DNA of 64,000 nt, from positions 76,178 through 140,177 of the forward strand of contig NZ_JACKZA010000010.1 in assembly GCF_015100155.1 (NCBI RefSeq), written 5' to 3'. Each line of letters opens with the position of its first letter. The first letter of the stretch is position 1. The DNA is from Acidithiobacillus sp. HP-2. Its GTDB lineage: Bacteria > Pseudomonadota > Gammaproteobacteria > Acidithiobacillales > Acidithiobacillaceae. The position numbers were made by a program, and so were the translations under genes. The notes below the pieces were generated by a model that worked only from the letters and a program-made list of their open reading frames with translations, searched no databases and had not been told where the DNA came from. Of the stretch, positions 1 to 9,951 are shown piece after piece.

Positions 1-1
1 C

Positions 2-826
2 CTGTTACCGGTCATCAAGCATCAATCCCTGCTTTTTGTGGAGTATCTGCAAAAATATGGAGGATTACTGCAAAGCCGTTTGATCCCGCAAATTGCCGCA
101 GCAACGGGTATTCAACTGGATAGCGGCGCTGTTTCCCACTATGCCACCAGTAATGCCCAGAAACTGGCCACATGGCTGGGACATGGCGTACAAGTTGCGT
201 TGAGCTCCGGGTCAGGGCTATTGACCAGCGCATTAAGCATCATTCTGGTGCCGGTTCTGGGTTTTTATTTATTACGGGACTGGCCGCGTTTGCTGGTCCG
301 GATTGATCAGTGGATTCCGCAAAAGCATGCACCCTTAATACGTCTTTTGAGCCGGGATGCCGACACCATGCTGATGGCCTTTCTGCGTGGCCAACTGCTG
401 GTCATGCTCGCCCTGGGTTGCAGTTATGCCATTGGTCTCAGCATTATCGGCCTTAAAACCGCCATTCTCATTGGTCTGATAGCTGGTATCCTGAGCTTTG
501 TCCCTTATCTGGGTGTCATCAGCGGCGTCCTCATGGCCAGCCTCGCCATGTATGTGCAAACCGGTTCGCTACTTTCGGTTGCGTGGGTATTATTGGTATT
601 TTTCATCGGTCAGATTCTGGAAAGCATGGTATTTACCCCTTATCTGGTAGGAGACCGCATCGGCCTGCATCCTGTGGCCGTGATATTTGCCGTGATGGCC
701 GGGGGAGAGTTGTTCGGTTTTATCGGCCTCTTGCTCGCCCTCCCCGTCACTGCCGTATTAGTGGCATTATTACGGCATTTTCAAAGCTGGTATTTGCAAA
801 GCCCTTACTATCTGGGCAAGGAATAA
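2..826 (+). CDS. AI-2E/PerM-family transporter, 5' end outside window
   Basis: Polytopic inner-membrane protein of the AI-2E transporter (PerM/YdgG) family, whose members export small molecules or act as ion antiporters; the substrate here cannot be told. The reading frame is open from base 2 with no plausible start, so about 274 C-terminal residues are visible and the N-terminal membrane segments are missing. The family signature is the stretch SFVPYLGVISGVL near residue 165 of the visible part, followed by further hydrophobic helices and a basic tail. The next gene starts 6 bases after the stop, which suggests co-transcription with hemY. Confidence 0.85.
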   Translation: MLPVIKHQSLLFVEYLQKYGGLLQSRLIPQIAAATGIQLDSGAVSHYATSNAQKLATWLGHGVQVALSSGSGLLTSALSIILVPVLGFYLLRDWPRLLVRIDQWIPQKHAPLIRLLSRDADTMLMAFLRGQLLVMLALGCSYAIGLSIIGLKTAILIGLIAGILSFVPYLGVISGVLMASLAMYVQTGSLLSVAWVLLVFFIGQILESMVFTPYLVGDRIGLHPVAVIFAVMAGGELFGFIGLLLALPVTAVLVALLRHFQSWYLQSPYYLGKE

Positions 827-831
827 ACCCC

Positions 832-2160
832 TTGGATAAAGTCATCATTATCGGTGGCGGCCTTTCCGGTCTCGCCAGTGCCTATTTTTTGCAGCAACAG
901 GGCGTGCAGTCACGCCTGCTGGAAGCGGCACCCCAAGTGGGGGGCAATCTCCTGAGCATCAAAGAAAATGGTTTTCTGCGGGATGCAGGACCAAATTCGC
1001 TGATGATCAAAGGTCAGGTGGTTCCGGCACTGATTGAGTCACTCCAACTGCAACAGGAAATCGTCGAAGCCAACTCTCTGGCTAAGAGGCGCTATATACT
1101 CAATCGCAAGCGCCAACTGGTCCCGCTCGGACCGGGGGTACTATTCAGCGGAAAGTTACTCTCCCTGCAAGGTCGCTTGCGCCTCCTCAGCGAAGCTTTT
1201 CGCGGGCGAGGCAAGTCCTCAGCGGAAGAAAGCATCGCCGGATTTGTACGCCGCCGCCTGGGCCCGGAAGTACTTACCTGGCTGGTTGATCCTTTTGTTT
1301 CGGGAGTATTTGCCGGGGATCCGGAACGACTGGCGGTAGCCGCTACTTTTCCGCGCCTGGTCAAAATGGAAAAGGAACATGGTTCGCTATTCATGGCCGC
1401 AGTTGCTGGCCGGAAGAACCCCAAAAACACCAAGCCGCGTCTGATTTCCTTCCGTAATGGCCTGCAGGCCTTACCCCTGCGCATGGCGGAACGGCTGGAG
1501 GAACCCCTGCAGTGCAACACGCCGGTAGATCTACTGCAACAACACGAGGACGGAACCTGGGAAGTATTCAGTCAACAGCAAAGCTGGCGGAGTGAAAAAA
1601 TCATTCTGGCCCTGCCTGCCCATAAAGCAGCGACCCTGCTGGCAACGCTGCAGCCAACCCTGGCGGCAGAACTGAAAGCCATCAGCTATCCAGCAGTCAC
1701 TACGCTTTCTCTGGGATTCCCGCGCAGCAGCGTTGCGCATCCCCTGGATGGTTTCGGCATGCTGATTCCCCGTACAATGGGCCTGGAAACCCTGGGCGTC
1801 CTGTTCTCCTCCACGCTGTTTCCAGATCGCGCAGCTCCAGAGCAGGTGCTGATGACGGCCTTCATTGGCGGCAGCCAGAATCCTTTGCGGGGTCGCAGTG
1901 ACAGCGACCTTCTCCAGACCGTTTTACACGAAATCCGGCCCATTTTGGGCATAGTAGGAGAACCCAGCTTCAGTCGCTGTCAAAACTGGCCGGAAGCCAT
2001 CCCCCAATATGAATTAGGCCACCTGGCGCGCCTGGAACGCATCGCCAAAATGACCCGGCAGATTCCTGGATTGTATTTCCGCGCCAACTGGAGTGACGGT
2101 GTCGCCCTGGGTGATTGTATGGAAGCCGCCCAACAACTCAGCCAGAAGCTCGCACACTAG
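832..2160 (+). CDS. hemY: Protoporphyrinogen oxidase, oxygen-dependent HemY type
   Basis: FAD-dependent enzyme that oxidises protoporphyrinogen IX to protoporphyrin IX, the penultimate step of haem synthesis. The protein begins with a dinucleotide-binding fold, DKVIIIGGGLSGLASAYFL, at residues 2-20, followed by the family-typical QVGGNLLSI and GPNSLM segments; FRANWSDGVALGDCMEAA near the C-terminus is the usual second FAD-contacting motif. I chose the TTG at 832, giving 442 residues (family about 450-470), because it sits directly before the Rossmann strand; the frame stays open further upstream inside the preceding gene, but that part has no family similarity. Start assignment is moderately sure, function is strong. 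Confidence 0.9.
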   Translation: MDKVIIIGGGLSGLASAYFLQQQGVQSRLLEAAPQVGGNLLSIKENGFLRDAGPNSLMIKGQVVPALIESLQLQQEIVEANSLAKRRYILNRKRQLVPLGPGVLFSGKLLSLQGRLRLLSEAFRGRGKSSAEESIAGFVRRRLGPEVLTWLVDPFVSGVFAGDPERLAVAATFPRLVKMEKEHGSLFMAAVAGRKNPKNTKPRLISFRNGLQALPLRMAERLEEPLQCNTPVDLLQQHEDGTWEVFSQQQSWRSEKIILALPAHKAATLLATLQPTLAAELKAISYPAVTTLSLGFPRSSVAHPLDGFGMLIPRTMGLETLGVLFSSTLFPDRAAPEQVLMTAFIGGSQNPLRGRSDSDLLQTVLHEIRPILGIVGEPSFSRCQNWPEAIPQYELGHLARLERIAKMTRQIPGLYFRANWSDGVALGDCMEAAQQLSQKLAH

Positions 2161-2181
2161 AGTTCCTTAGACTACCGTGCG

Positions 2182-3081
2182 TTACTGATTTTTTCCCAGC
2201 CTGGCCAGAAGCACGTCCATATCTGTTTCAGGGGAAGAAGCGGAAGACTTTTTTGCACCTGGATTCCGGGCGTATTTGACGGAGCTTAAGTGCTTGGCCG
2301 TGCTATGGGATTTATCAACACTGCCCATCTTGCGGTGCTGATACTGCGACCATGCCAGTTCTGCTTTCGGGTCAAAATTACGTTGATAACCCTTCACCTC
2401 ACCAATAATTTCTACCGGCGTACCGACCTGTACCAGCGCCGCAATTTGTTGCGCATTCCAGTTGGACAAGGCTACGCAACCCGCCGTCCAGCGACCTGGA
2501 AACACCTTGCTTTCAGGATCATCAGAAAACTGCGGACCCATACCATGAATGCCTATTTCGCCGCCCAACGGGGTATTTTGAGGTGGAGTCTGACCGGCAT
2601 CAATGGCGTCCACAATCGCGCGATACTGGCTATGGGTAATAATACCCTCCTGCAATCCCCACTCGGCATTTTCCTTGTTGGGATAGGTGAGTCCCATGAA
2701 AGGGCCATACTGGGTGCCGTGGAGAATCCAGCCAATATGATAATGACCAACCGGCGTGACATCATCGCCACGGGTACGACGCAGTGCCGAACCGTTAAAG
2801 CCAATGGCCACAGGGTAAGTAGCCAGGAGCGTCTCTCCCCGATAAATCCGCAGCAGATGCGCCGTGGTTGAGACCACTATCCGCACGGGTTGCTGCTGCG
2901 CCAGCGCAGAAACTGTCGGCGATACCACCGGAGCCACAGGGGTAATGACTGGCGCCTTGATTTGCGCCGCATAATAGGCCACAGAATGCACGGGCGGCGC
3001 AGAAATATGGGGAGCACACCCGTCCAGACCCCACAGAACAAACAAGCCCAGCAGCCACCACCATTTTCTTAAATTACCCAT
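2182..3081 (-). CDS. L,D-transpeptidase (YkuD domain) lipoprotein
   Basis: Periplasmic peptidoglycan cross-linking or lipoprotein-attaching enzyme of the YkuD family. The start at 3081 gives 299 residues beginning with a hydrophobic signal segment (WWWLLGLFVLWGLDGC) that ends in a cysteine, so a lipoprotein is likely. The catalytic region carries IGIHGMG followed by GRWTAGCVALSNWN, the His...(S/T)xGC(I/V)(R/A)(L/M)xN signature with Cys as nucleophile. A proline/alanine-rich linker lies between the lipobox and the catalytic domain, and the C-terminus has a basic, Ser/Lys-rich tail. In-frame codons continue up to 3171, but the lipobox argues for the internal ATG. The gene is convergent with hemY. 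Confidence 0.88.
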   Translation of the reverse strand: MGNLRKWWWLLGLFVLWGLDGCAPHISAPPVHSVAYYAAQIKAPVITPVAPVVSPTVSALAQQQPVRIVVSTTAHLLRIYRGETLLATYPVAIGFNGSALRRTRGDDVTPVGHYHIGWILHGTQYGPFMGLTYPNKENAEWGLQEGIITHSQYRAIVDAIDAGQTPPQNTPLGGEIGIHGMGPQFSDDPESKVFPGRWTAGCVALSNWNAQQIAALVQVGTPVEIIGEVKGYQRNFDPKAELAWSQYQHRKMGSVDKSHSTAKHLSSVKYARNPGAKKSSASSPETDMDVLLARLGKNQ

Positions 3082-3171
3082 GCACCTGCTTCCTTGGTAT
3101 TTTCGTTTTAATGCTTTCATAATATACCCGAGACAGATCATCAAAGTCCATGATAATCGGCATGTTTTCAC

Positions 3172-5223
3172 TTAACCCACCTGGCTGTAATCCAGACGAT
3201 TACCCAACCAGCGCTGAATCAGAGCCTGCACGGCTTCTGGATTTTCGTGCAGCAATTGTGTGGCGAGACGTGGCAATTCGGCCAGCAGCGCTTCATCACG
3301 CATCATGTCTGCCACCCGCATCTGCAGCAATCCGGTTTGCCGCGTGCCCAGATACTCGCCAGGGCCGCGTAATTGCAGGTCTTTGCGGGCAATCACAAAG
3401 CCATCGCGACTGTCACGCATGACCTGCAGGCGCGCCCGGGCTTTTCCCCCCAAAGGCGGATGATAAAGGAGTATGCAACTACTTTGCCGTTGACCACGCC
3501 CTACCCTGCCGCGCAACTGATGGAGTTGCGCGAGGCCCATCCGTTCCGCATGCTCAATCACCATCAGACTGGCATTGGGCACGTCCACACCGACCTCAAT
3601 GACCGTAGTCGCCACCAGAATCCGGGTTTTCCCGGCCTTGAAATCTGCCATGACCCGAGCCTTTTCGGCGGCAGGCAGGCGTCCATGGACCAGAGCGATG
3701 GCCACTTCCGGCAAGGCTGCCTGCAAATCGGCATAACTGGTTTCTGCTGCCTGCAGCGCCAGAATCTCGGATTCTTCAATGAGTGGACAAACCCAGTAAA
3801 TCTGATCTCCTTCAGCCAGTCGGTGCTGCATGCGGGTCATCAACTCTGCCCGCCGGGTATCGGCAACAACCAGGGTTTCTACGGGACTGCGTCCCGGCGG
3901 CAGTGCGTCAATAATCGACAAATCCAGGTCTGCATGGACCGTCATCGCCAAAGTCCGGGGGATAGGCGTTGCCGTCATCACCAGAAGATGAGGAATGGTT
4001 CCCTTTTCCAGCAACTGCCGGCGCTGATCCACGCCAAAGCGATGTTGTTCATCAATAATCACCAGACCCAGTCCGGCAAATTTTACTTCATCCTGAAAAA
4101 GTGTCTGGGTTCCAACGACAATCTGGATGCGTTGATTGTGTAAATTTTCCAGGACTTCGCGGCGGGCTTTCTGACCAAGCCCGCCCACCAGAAAACCCAC
4201 CTGAATACCAAGGGGTGTCAACCATTCCACAAAACGGTCATACAATTGTTCGGCAAGGATTTCCGTCGGTGCCATCAGCGCTACCTGATAATTTTGCTCC
4301 ACGGCTGTCAATGCGGCCGCTGCGGCCACCAGCGTTTTGCCGGAGCCCACATCACCTTGCAACAAACGCCGCATGGGCCGGGCCTGAGCCATATTCTGGT
4401 TAATTTCCGCAATGACCCGCTGCTGTGCGGCAGTCGGTGCAAAAGGCAGTCGTTTCAGAAACGCCGTCCAGAGACTCCCACTGGCCTTTATGACCGGAGC
4501 ACCCGTTTCATCACCGGCCGTACGGGCAGAGCGAATAGCCAGATGATTGGCGAGCAATTCTTCCAAGGCCAGACGCTGCCAGGCGGGATGCGCAGGCGTC
4601 GGCACTTCTTCTGCACTTTCGTGCAAAAGCCGCAGGCCCTCACCCAGGGGTGGCCACGCCGGACCTAAATATTTCGCCAGATAATCGGGGAGTTGATCCA
4701 CCAGGGTCAGTGCCTGGGCAACCCAGCGCCGCCATTGTGCCTGGGTAATGCCCTGGGTACTGGGATAAAAAGGGGTCAGGTGGGTAGGCGCCTGAAAGTG
4801 TGGCTGGTCGGCCATCTGCCACTCAGGATGCACCATTTCCAGACCCTGGTAACCCGCACGGGTTTCCCCGAAACACCATAAGCGCCTGCCTTTCTGCCAT
4901 TGGGCACGCATCGGCGCGAGCATGTGAAAAAGGCGGATGTACAGTTGTCCGGTACCGTCACTGAGGGTGACCAGCCACTGATCGCGACGCCCACGCAAGT
5001 GTTCCACCTGGGTAATCTCGCCCAGCACCGCAGCTTCCTGTTCAGGCAACAGTGTCCCGATGGGCAAAAGATGGCGCCGGTCCTGGTAACGGCTGGGCAG
5101 ATGGAAAAGCACATCCTGGACCCGCCAGATATCCATGCGCTGCAAGCGCTGAACCAGTGCCGGACCAACACCCCGCAGCGCCGAAACCGAACTTTGCAGA
5201 TAGAGAGAAGAGGAAACAGGCAC
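3172..5223 (-). CDS. recG: ATP-dependent DNA helicase RecG
   Basis: Branch-migration helicase that processes stalled replication forks and Holliday junctions. The 683-residue length is normal. An N-terminal helix-hairpin-type segment (LRGVGPALVQRLQRM, residues 15-29) is followed by the wedge/OB domain (GEITQVEHLRGRRDQWLVTL), Walker A LLQGDVGSGKTLVAAA, Walker B/DEAH-box variant VIIDEQHRFG, motif III VMTATPIPRTLAM and the C-terminal helicase motifs ATTVIEVGVDVPNAS and QLRGRVGRG. The downstream genes up to yicC lie on the same strand with small gaps or overlaps, so recG may be the distal part of a gmk-rpoZ-spoT-ridA operon. Confidence 0.98.
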   Translation of the reverse strand: MPVSSSLYLQSSVSALRGVGPALVQRLQRMDIWRVQDVLFHLPSRYQDRRHLLPIGTLLPEQEAAVLGEITQVEHLRGRRDQWLVTLSDGTGQLYIRLFHMLAPMRAQWQKGRRLWCFGETRAGYQGLEMVHPEWQMADQPHFQAPTHLTPFYPSTQGITQAQWRRWVAQALTLVDQLPDYLAKYLGPAWPPLGEGLRLLHESAEEVPTPAHPAWQRLALEELLANHLAIRSARTAGDETGAPVIKASGSLWTAFLKRLPFAPTAAQQRVIAEINQNMAQARPMRRLLQGDVGSGKTLVAAAAALTAVEQNYQVALMAPTEILAEQLYDRFVEWLTPLGIQVGFLVGGLGQKARREVLENLHNQRIQIVVGTQTLFQDEVKFAGLGLVIIDEQHRFGVDQRRQLLEKGTIPHLLVMTATPIPRTLAMTVHADLDLSIIDALPPGRSPVETLVVADTRRAELMTRMQHRLAEGDQIYWVCPLIEESEILALQAAETSYADLQAALPEVAIALVHGRLPAAEKARVMADFKAGKTRILVATTVIEVGVDVPNASLMVIEHAERMGLAQLHQLRGRVGRGQRQSSCILLYHPPLGGKARARLQVMRDSRDGFVIARKDLQLRGPGEYLGTRQTGLLQMRVADMMRDEALLAELPRLATQLLHENPEAVQALIQRWLGNRLDYSQVG

Positions 5224-5227
5224 CTGC

Positions 5228-5443
5228 TCAGTCGCTGTGCGGCAGAGCCTCGCGATGGGCCCATTCGTTCAGGATTTCGTTAAGATCTACCGCATGCATC
5301 CGCGCCACCCCGGCCAGGGTTTCGCGATCAGCAATAAAACATTCACCACAATGAATACCCCGCTCTTCCAGCAACGATACCAGCACCGGATGTTCCTGCA
5401 GCAAAACCCGCATCGGCTGGGCCAGAAGTTCGGCGCGCTCCAT
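5228..5443 (-). CDS. DUF1858-type redox-disulfide domain protein
   Basis: Small 71-residue protein matching the DUF1858 / hybrid-cluster-protein-associated redox disulfide domain. The family motif is ERGIHCGECFIADRETL with a C-x2-C pair at about residues 32-35, followed by a helix typical of the family (MHAVDLNEILNEW). The biochemical role of the family is not established; a thiol-redox or metal-binding function is inferred from the CxxC. The ATG at 5443 lies one base before the end of the upstream ridA reading frame, giving tight coupling, and recG starts 4 bases after its stop. Confidence 0.75.
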   Translation of the reverse strand: MERAELLAQPMRVLLQEHPVLVSLLEERGIHCGECFIADRETLAGVARMHAVDLNEILNEWAHREALPHSD

Positions 5444-5444
5444 A

Positions 5445-5834
5445 TCAGTCCGATTTGCCCAAGGCGACAATACCGTCAATTTCCACCTGGGCACCCCGGG
5501 GCAGTGCCGCAACCTGTACCACCGCACGGGCTGGATAGGGCTGCGCAAACTCCGCCTCCAAAGCCTGGTTAACTGCTGCAAAATTGCTGAGATCCGTCAG
5601 AAAAACCTGCAATTTGATGGCCTGTTGCAAATCTGTGCCAGCAGCCGCACAAACCGCCTTGAGATTGTCCAGCACCCGTCGTATCTGCAGTGAAAAATCC
5701 CCTTCCACCATCTGTCCGGTGCCAGGGTCCAGCGGTATTTGTCCCGACAGGTAGAGCAGGCCGTCATGGGTCATCGCCTGACTGTATGCGCCAATAGCCT
5801 GGGGTGCTGCATCACTGTGTACTGGTGTCGGCAT
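5445..5834 (-). CDS. ridA: RidA family enamine/imine deaminase
   Basis: 129-residue Rid (YjgF/YER057c) family protein. It hydrolyses reactive 2-aminoacrylate and related enamines made by PLP enzymes, protecting the cell from their damage. Visible marks are the N-terminal APQAIGAYSQA, GLLYLSGQIPLDP, and the C-terminal YPARAVVQVAALPRGAQVEID, which carries the conserved arginine that holds the substrate carboxylate and the glutamate near the C-terminus. It lies between spoT (14-base gap) and the DUF1858 gene, a common ridA neighbourhood. Confidence 0.95.
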   Translation of the reverse strand: MPTPVHSDAAPQAIGAYSQAMTHDGLLYLSGQIPLDPGTGQMVEGDFSLQIRRVLDNLKAVCAAAGTDLQQAIKLQVFLTDLSNFAAVNQALEAEFAQPYPARAVVQVAALPRGAQVEIDGIVALGKSD

Positions 5835-5848
5835 GTTTTCTCCTTGGA

Positions 5849-8128
5849 TTAGTTCTTGACCCGCTGTACCCGTGACACCATGGGCAAACTCCGCAAACTG
5901 CGCATGATTTTCGCCAGATGATCCCGGTCATGGGCTAATATGGTAAAGGTGATTCCGGTATAGAGTCCATCCTGGGGCTCAATATCCACATGATCAATGT
6001 TGGAATCTTCATCGGAAATGAGGGTGGCAATGCGGGCCAGAACGCCCCGGGCACTTTCTGCCACTACCCGGATAGTCACCGGGAAATCGCCATGGGCATC
6101 GGGGTCCCACTGCACATCCACCCAACGGTCACGACGCTTGCGCCATTCGCGAATGTTATGACAATCGTGGGTATGCACCACCACCCCTTTGCCTGCGCTG
6201 ATAAAGCCCAAAATCGGATCGCCCGGGATCGGCCGGCAGCAACGCGCCAGTGTCACCGGCAAACCTTCAGTGCCGCGAATCAGTAGCGGTTTTTTCACCG
6301 CCACCTCGCGATTCAGGCGGCTGGGCAGCAGTTGACTTACCGCCTGCCCCAGACGCCGCGCGGTTTGCGCCAGACGTCCCCGGTCATCTTCTTCCGGCAA
6401 CAATTTATGGGCCACGACCAGCGGAAACACTTCACCCATCCCAATGGCCGCCAGCAACTGGCCTTCCTCCTGAACATTGAAAGTGCCCAGAACGCGCTGC
6501 CAATCCGCCGCAGCCAACTGTTGATAATTTCCACCCAGGCTCTGCAGCGCTTTCTCCAGCAGATTGCGGCCAAGTGCTTCCGCATCTTCGCGTTGAATGG
6601 TTTTGAGATAAGCCCTGACACTGCTTCGGGCCTTGGCAGTAACCACCACGTCCAGCCAGCCAGGCTGCGGATGCGCCGAAGTGGCAGTGACAATATCCAC
6701 CTTGTCGCCATTGTTCAGAGGACTGCGCAGGGGCACATACATATCATTGACACGGGCTGCCACTGCCTGATTCCCGATATCCGTATGTACGGCATAGGCA
6801 AAATCAACAGCCGTGGCGCCACGCGGCAGGCTGAGAATTTTTCCTTTGGGCGTAAATACATACACCTCATCAGGGAAAAGATCGAGCTTGACACTTTCGA
6901 GGAACTCCTGAGAGTCGCCGCCCTGGGTCTGCAACTCCAGCAAACGCTGCAGCCAGGCCCGGGCCTGGGTTTCGGCATGAGCATGATTCATCCCGGTTTT
7001 GTAAAGCCAGTGGGCCGCCACACCGGCTTCCGCCACCCGGTGCATATCTTCCGTACGAATCTGGACTTCTACAGGGTGCCCGAAAGGCCCCAGCAACACC
7101 GTGTGTAGAGACTGATAGCCGTTGGACTTGGGAATTGCAATATAGTCCTTGAAGCGCCCGGGAATCGGTCGATATAAGCTGTGAATGATGCCCAACACGC
7201 GATAGCAGGTGTCCACATCCGTCACAATCACCCGAAAGGCGTGCAAATCCAGAATGGAACTAAAAGCCATCCCTTTTTTTTGCATCTTGCTGTAAATGCT
7301 GTAAACATGCTTCTCACGGCCGCTGACCTGAGCCTCAAAACCCTCCTGATGCAGACGGTCCAGCAAAGCTTGTTCGATTTTCTGGACGGCTTCCTTGCGA
7401 TGGCCACGAGCCGCCTTGACGGCTTCGTTGAGCGTATGCCAGCGCTTGGGGTAAAGATGGGAAAAGGCCAGTTCTTCGAGCTCAATACGAATGGCATGAA
7501 TACCCAGACGCTGGGCAATCGGGGCATAAATATCGAGGGTTTCACGGGAAATGCGCCGTCTTTTTTCCGGGGTCATGACTCCCATCGTCCGCATGTTGTG
7601 CAGACGATCGGCCAGCTTGATCAGCACTACCCGAATATCCCGGGACATGGCCAGAAACATTTTGCGGAAGTTTTCGGCCTGGGCTTCTTCCCGGGTTTCG
7701 AAACGGACCTGACCGAGCTTGCTGACCCCATCGACCATTTCCGCGACTTCCGGGCCAAAACGCTCGCCGAGACCTTCCTTGCTGATGCCACAATCTTCAA
7801 TGACATCATGCAGCAAGGCCGCCTGCACGGTAAATATATCCAGCTGCAATTCCGCCAGGATACAGGCCACCGCTACCGGGTGATGAATATAGGGCTCACC
7901 ACTGCGACGGGTTTGCTCGCCATGCGCTGCCAGTGCCAGTTCATAGGCTTCCCGGACCCGAGCCACTTCTTCTGGAGTCATGTACTGCTGCAATAACGCC
8001 CGCAAAGGCGCACAGGGATCATCCAGTGCCGGCTTAACCGGTGGTAGCCGCAATACTTCACCAACCCCGGATGCCAAAGGCAATACCGGGACGGAAACCG
8101 CTTCCGCCGATTCAGACGCCCGAGGCAT
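5849..8128 (-). CDS. spoT: Bifunctional (p)ppGpp synthetase/hydrolase SpoT/Rel
   Basis: Stringent-response enzyme of 759 residues that makes and degrades (p)ppGpp. The order is an HD hydrolase domain ([24 protein letters not shown] contains the HDxxED motif, so hydrolase activity is expected), a synthetase domain ([20 protein letters not shown] with the RxKD form typical of bifunctional enzymes; [15 protein letters not shown]), a TGS domain ([19 protein letters not shown]), a zinc-finger-like segment with [10 protein letters not shown] and a C-terminal ACT domain. Its start overlaps the end of rpoZ by 17 bases, matching the gmk-rpoZ-spoT order common in proteobacteria. A single bifunctional enzyme is plausible for this lineage, but whether a separate relA exists cannot be seen here. 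Confidence 0.97.
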   Translation of the reverse strand: MPRASESAEAVSVPVLPLASGVGEVLRLPPVKPALDDPCAPLRALLQQYMTPEEVARVREAYELALAAHGEQTRRSGEPYIHHPVAVACILAELQLDIFTVQAALLHDVIEDCGISKEGLGERFGPEVAEMVDGVSKLGQVRFETREEAQAENFRKMFLAMSRDIRVVLIKLADRLHNMRTMGVMTPEKRRRISRETLDIYAPIAQRLGIHAIRIELEELAFSHLYPKRWHTLNEAVKAARGHRKEAVQKIEQALLDRLHQEGFEAQVSGREKHVYSIYSKMQKKGMAFSSILDLHAFRVIVTDVDTCYRVLGIIHSLYRPIPGRFKDYIAIPKSNGYQSLHTVLLGPFGHPVEVQIRTEDMHRVAEAGVAAHWLYKTGMNHAHAETQARAWLQRLLELQTQGGDSQEFLESVKLDLFPDEVYVFTPKGKILSLPRGATAVDFAYAVHTDIGNQAVAARVNDMYVPLRSPLNNGDKVDIVTATSAHPQPGWLDVVVTAKARSSVRAYLKTIQREDAEALGRNLLEKALQSLGGNYQQLAAADWQRVLGTFNVQEEGQLLAAIGMGEVFPLVVAHKLLPEEDDRGRLAQTARRLGQAVSQLLPSRLNREVAVKKPLLIRGTEGLPVTLARCCRPIPGDPILGFISAGKGVVVHTHDCHNIREWRKRRDRWVDVQWDPDAHGDFPVTIRVVAESARGVLARIATLISDEDSNIDHVDIEPQDGLYTGITFTILAHDRDHLAKIMRSLRSLPMVSRVQRVKN

Positions 8129-8387
8129 CCTCTGCTCCCGCTAAATCGCGACCCGCTGCGCCCGGAAAATTGGGCATGGGGGGCGGCATCTGCTCATCCA
8201 GAATGGAACGGGTTACCAAGCCTGCCGCCACTTCGCGAAGGGCCACTACGGTATTCTTGTCCCGTCCCGCTTCCACTCCGGCTATAGCTCCAGAAGCCAG
8301 CTGCCGGGCACGACGCGCCGCCACCAGGGTCAGTTCAAAACGATTGGTGACATTTTCCAGACAATCCTCAACAGTTACTCTCGCCAT
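8112..8387 (-). CDS. rpoZ: RNA polymerase omega subunit
   Basis: 91-residue omega subunit, which helps beta-prime fold and assemble into RNA polymerase and links the enzyme to ppGpp sensing in proteobacteria. The start [20 protein letters not shown] and the AARRARQL segment are the conserved helices of the family; the segment [14 protein letters not shown] follows. The C-terminal third, rich in Pro/Gly/Ala, is variable in the family. The gene overlaps spoT and is 22 bases from gmk. Confidence 0.97.
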   Translation of the reverse strand: MARVTVEDCLENVTNRFELTLVAARRARQLASGAIAGVEAGRDKNTVVALREVAAGLVTRSILDEQMPPPMPNFPGAAGRDLAGAEDASGV

Positions 8388-8409
8388 TTCTACTTACCTT
8401 ATTCCAGAG

Positions 8410-9048
8410 TTAATGAATAATACCCAAAAGATGTTTCAGACGCTGATGCTGGGCATGCTGTTGGCTGCCCAGACGCAGATGTTCCGCATGGACAATGCTG
8501 CGTAAATCTGCCAGCGCCGTTTCAAACTGGTCATTCACCACCAGATAATCAAATTCGTCATAATGCAGCAACTCTTCACGCGCTGCCTCCACGCGCCGCG
8601 CAATGACTTCATCCGAATCCTGGGCGCGCCCCCGCAAACGGGTTTCCAGCGTGTCCAGTGAAGGCGGCAGAATAAAAATGCTGACCGCCTGTCCGGGTAA
8701 ACGTTCACGGACCTGACGCGCGCCCTGCCAGTCTATCTCCAGCAACACATCCATGCCGGCGAACAGCTGGCTTTTGACCCAGGGCTCACTGGTGCCATAA
8801 CCATTACCATGCACCCGGGCGTATTCCAGAAACTCGCCCCGCTCCGCCATTTCGCTGAATTGCGCCATTTCCACGAAATGGTAGTCTGTTCCATCCACCT
8901 CTCCGGGTCGTGCCGGACGCGTGGTGTAGGAAACCGAAGCGCGAAACTGCGAAGTCACCTCCACCAGCGCTCGCGACAAGCTGGTTTTCCCCGCCCCGCT
9001 AGGCGCCGAAATAATCCACAGGATACCGCGTTCTGCGCTGTTCGTCAT
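8410..9048 (-). CDS. gmk: Guanylate kinase
   Basis: 212-residue cytosolic enzyme that phosphorylates GMP to GDP with ATP, in purine salvage and nucleotide supply. The P-loop is SAPSGAGKTSLSRAL at residues 14-28, the GMP-binding region is VSYTTRPARPGEVDGTDYHF, and the segment DVLLEIDWQGARQVRE is characteristic of the family. Six bases separate it from yicC upstream, and rpoZ follows, so the group is probably one operon. Confidence 0.98.
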   Translation of the reverse strand: MTNSAERGILWIISAPSGAGKTSLSRALVEVTSQFRASVSYTTRPARPGEVDGTDYHFVEMAQFSEMAERGEFLEYARVHGNGYGTSEPWVKSQLFAGMDVLLEIDWQGARQVRERLPGQAVSIFILPPSLDTLETRLRGRAQDSDEVIARRVEAAREELLHYDEFDYLVVNDQFETALADLRSIVHAEHLRLGSQQHAQHQRLKHLLGIIH

Positions 9049-9054
9049 GATTTT

Positions 9055-9918
9055 CTACTCCACATTCTGCACCTGCTCGCGCATCTGTTCGATCAACACC
9101 TTCAGTTCCACAGATGCAAAAGTCACCTGACTGTCTGCAGCCTTGGAGGCCAGGGTGTTGGCTTCCCGGTTCAGCTCCTGCATTAAAAAATCCAGACGCC
9201 GTCCAACTGCTTCGCGGCGGGTCAGTATCCGTCTCAATTCCTGCAGATGCGTATCCAGCCGATCCAGCTCTTCTGCCGTATCCTGACGCTGAAGATAAAA
9301 CAGAATTTCCTGCTCCCAGCGCTGCGGATCGACCTGCACGGACAGGTCAGCAAGACGGGTCTGCAGACGATTCCGCACCGCCTCTTCCAGTTCCGGAAGA
9401 TGCGCCCGCAGCGCGCAGGTCTGTTCGCCAATGGCATCCACCCGGCTCAACAGTATCTGCGCCAGTGCTGCCCCCTCACGCTCCCGGGTGGCCTGTAATT
9501 CTTCAATGGTACCATCCAGCAAGGACAAAACTTCTTCTTCCAGAACAGCACTGTCCGTGCCGGTGCTTTGCACCAGACCGGGCCAACGCAAGGCGTCCAG
9601 CGGATTCAAAGCCGTCTCGCGCAGATTCCAGCACTGCAGCAATTCGCTGTAAATGGTCTGTAATTCTACCGCCAGATCACGGTTGAGGCGCAACCCTCCA
9701 CCTTCAACAGCCTGAAAGCGCAGCCAGACATCAACCCTTCCGCGCTGCAGGGATTTTTGCAAGCGTGCCCGGATCGCCGTTTCATACACGGAAAAACCTT
9801 CCGGCAACCGTAAACTGATATCCAGGTAACGGTGATTGACGGTACGCAATTCCCAGACCAGCGTGCCCCAGTCTCCATGCCTTTCACTGCGGGCAAACCC
9901 CGTCATACTTCGAATCAT
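9055..9918 (-). CDS. yicC: YicC/YloC family endoribonuclease
   Basis: Protein of 287 residues with the family start MIRSMTGFAR and the C-terminal signature ELNREANTLASKA...VELKVLIEQMREQVQN. YicC-type proteins are endoribonucleases that can degrade small RNAs, as known from the family. The ATG at 9918 was chosen because MIRSMTGFA is the invariant N-terminus; a longer frame to 9945 has no family support. It is the first gene of the minus-strand gmk operon, and the structured repeat starting at about 9952 lies directly upstream. Confidence 0.93.
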   Translation of the reverse strand: MIRSMTGFARSERHGDWGTLVWELRTVNHRYLDISLRLPEGFSVYETAIRARLQKSLQRGRVDVWLRFQAVEGGGLRLNRDLAVELQTIYSELLQCWNLRETALNPLDALRWPGLVQSTGTDSAVLEEEVLSLLDGTIEELQATREREGAALAQILLSRVDAIGEQTCALRAHLPELEEAVRNRLQTRLADLSVQVDPQRWEQEILFYLQRQDTAEELDRLDTHLQELRRILTRREAVGRRLDFLMQELNREANTLASKAADSQVTFASVELKVLIEQMREQVQNVE

Positions 9919-9951
9919 GTGTACCACTCCGTTGCGAGATGCCACTGTAAT

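Noticed and set aside
3373..4143. 256-residue open frame antisense to recG
   Set aside because: Shadow frame without a ribosome-binding site or similarity.
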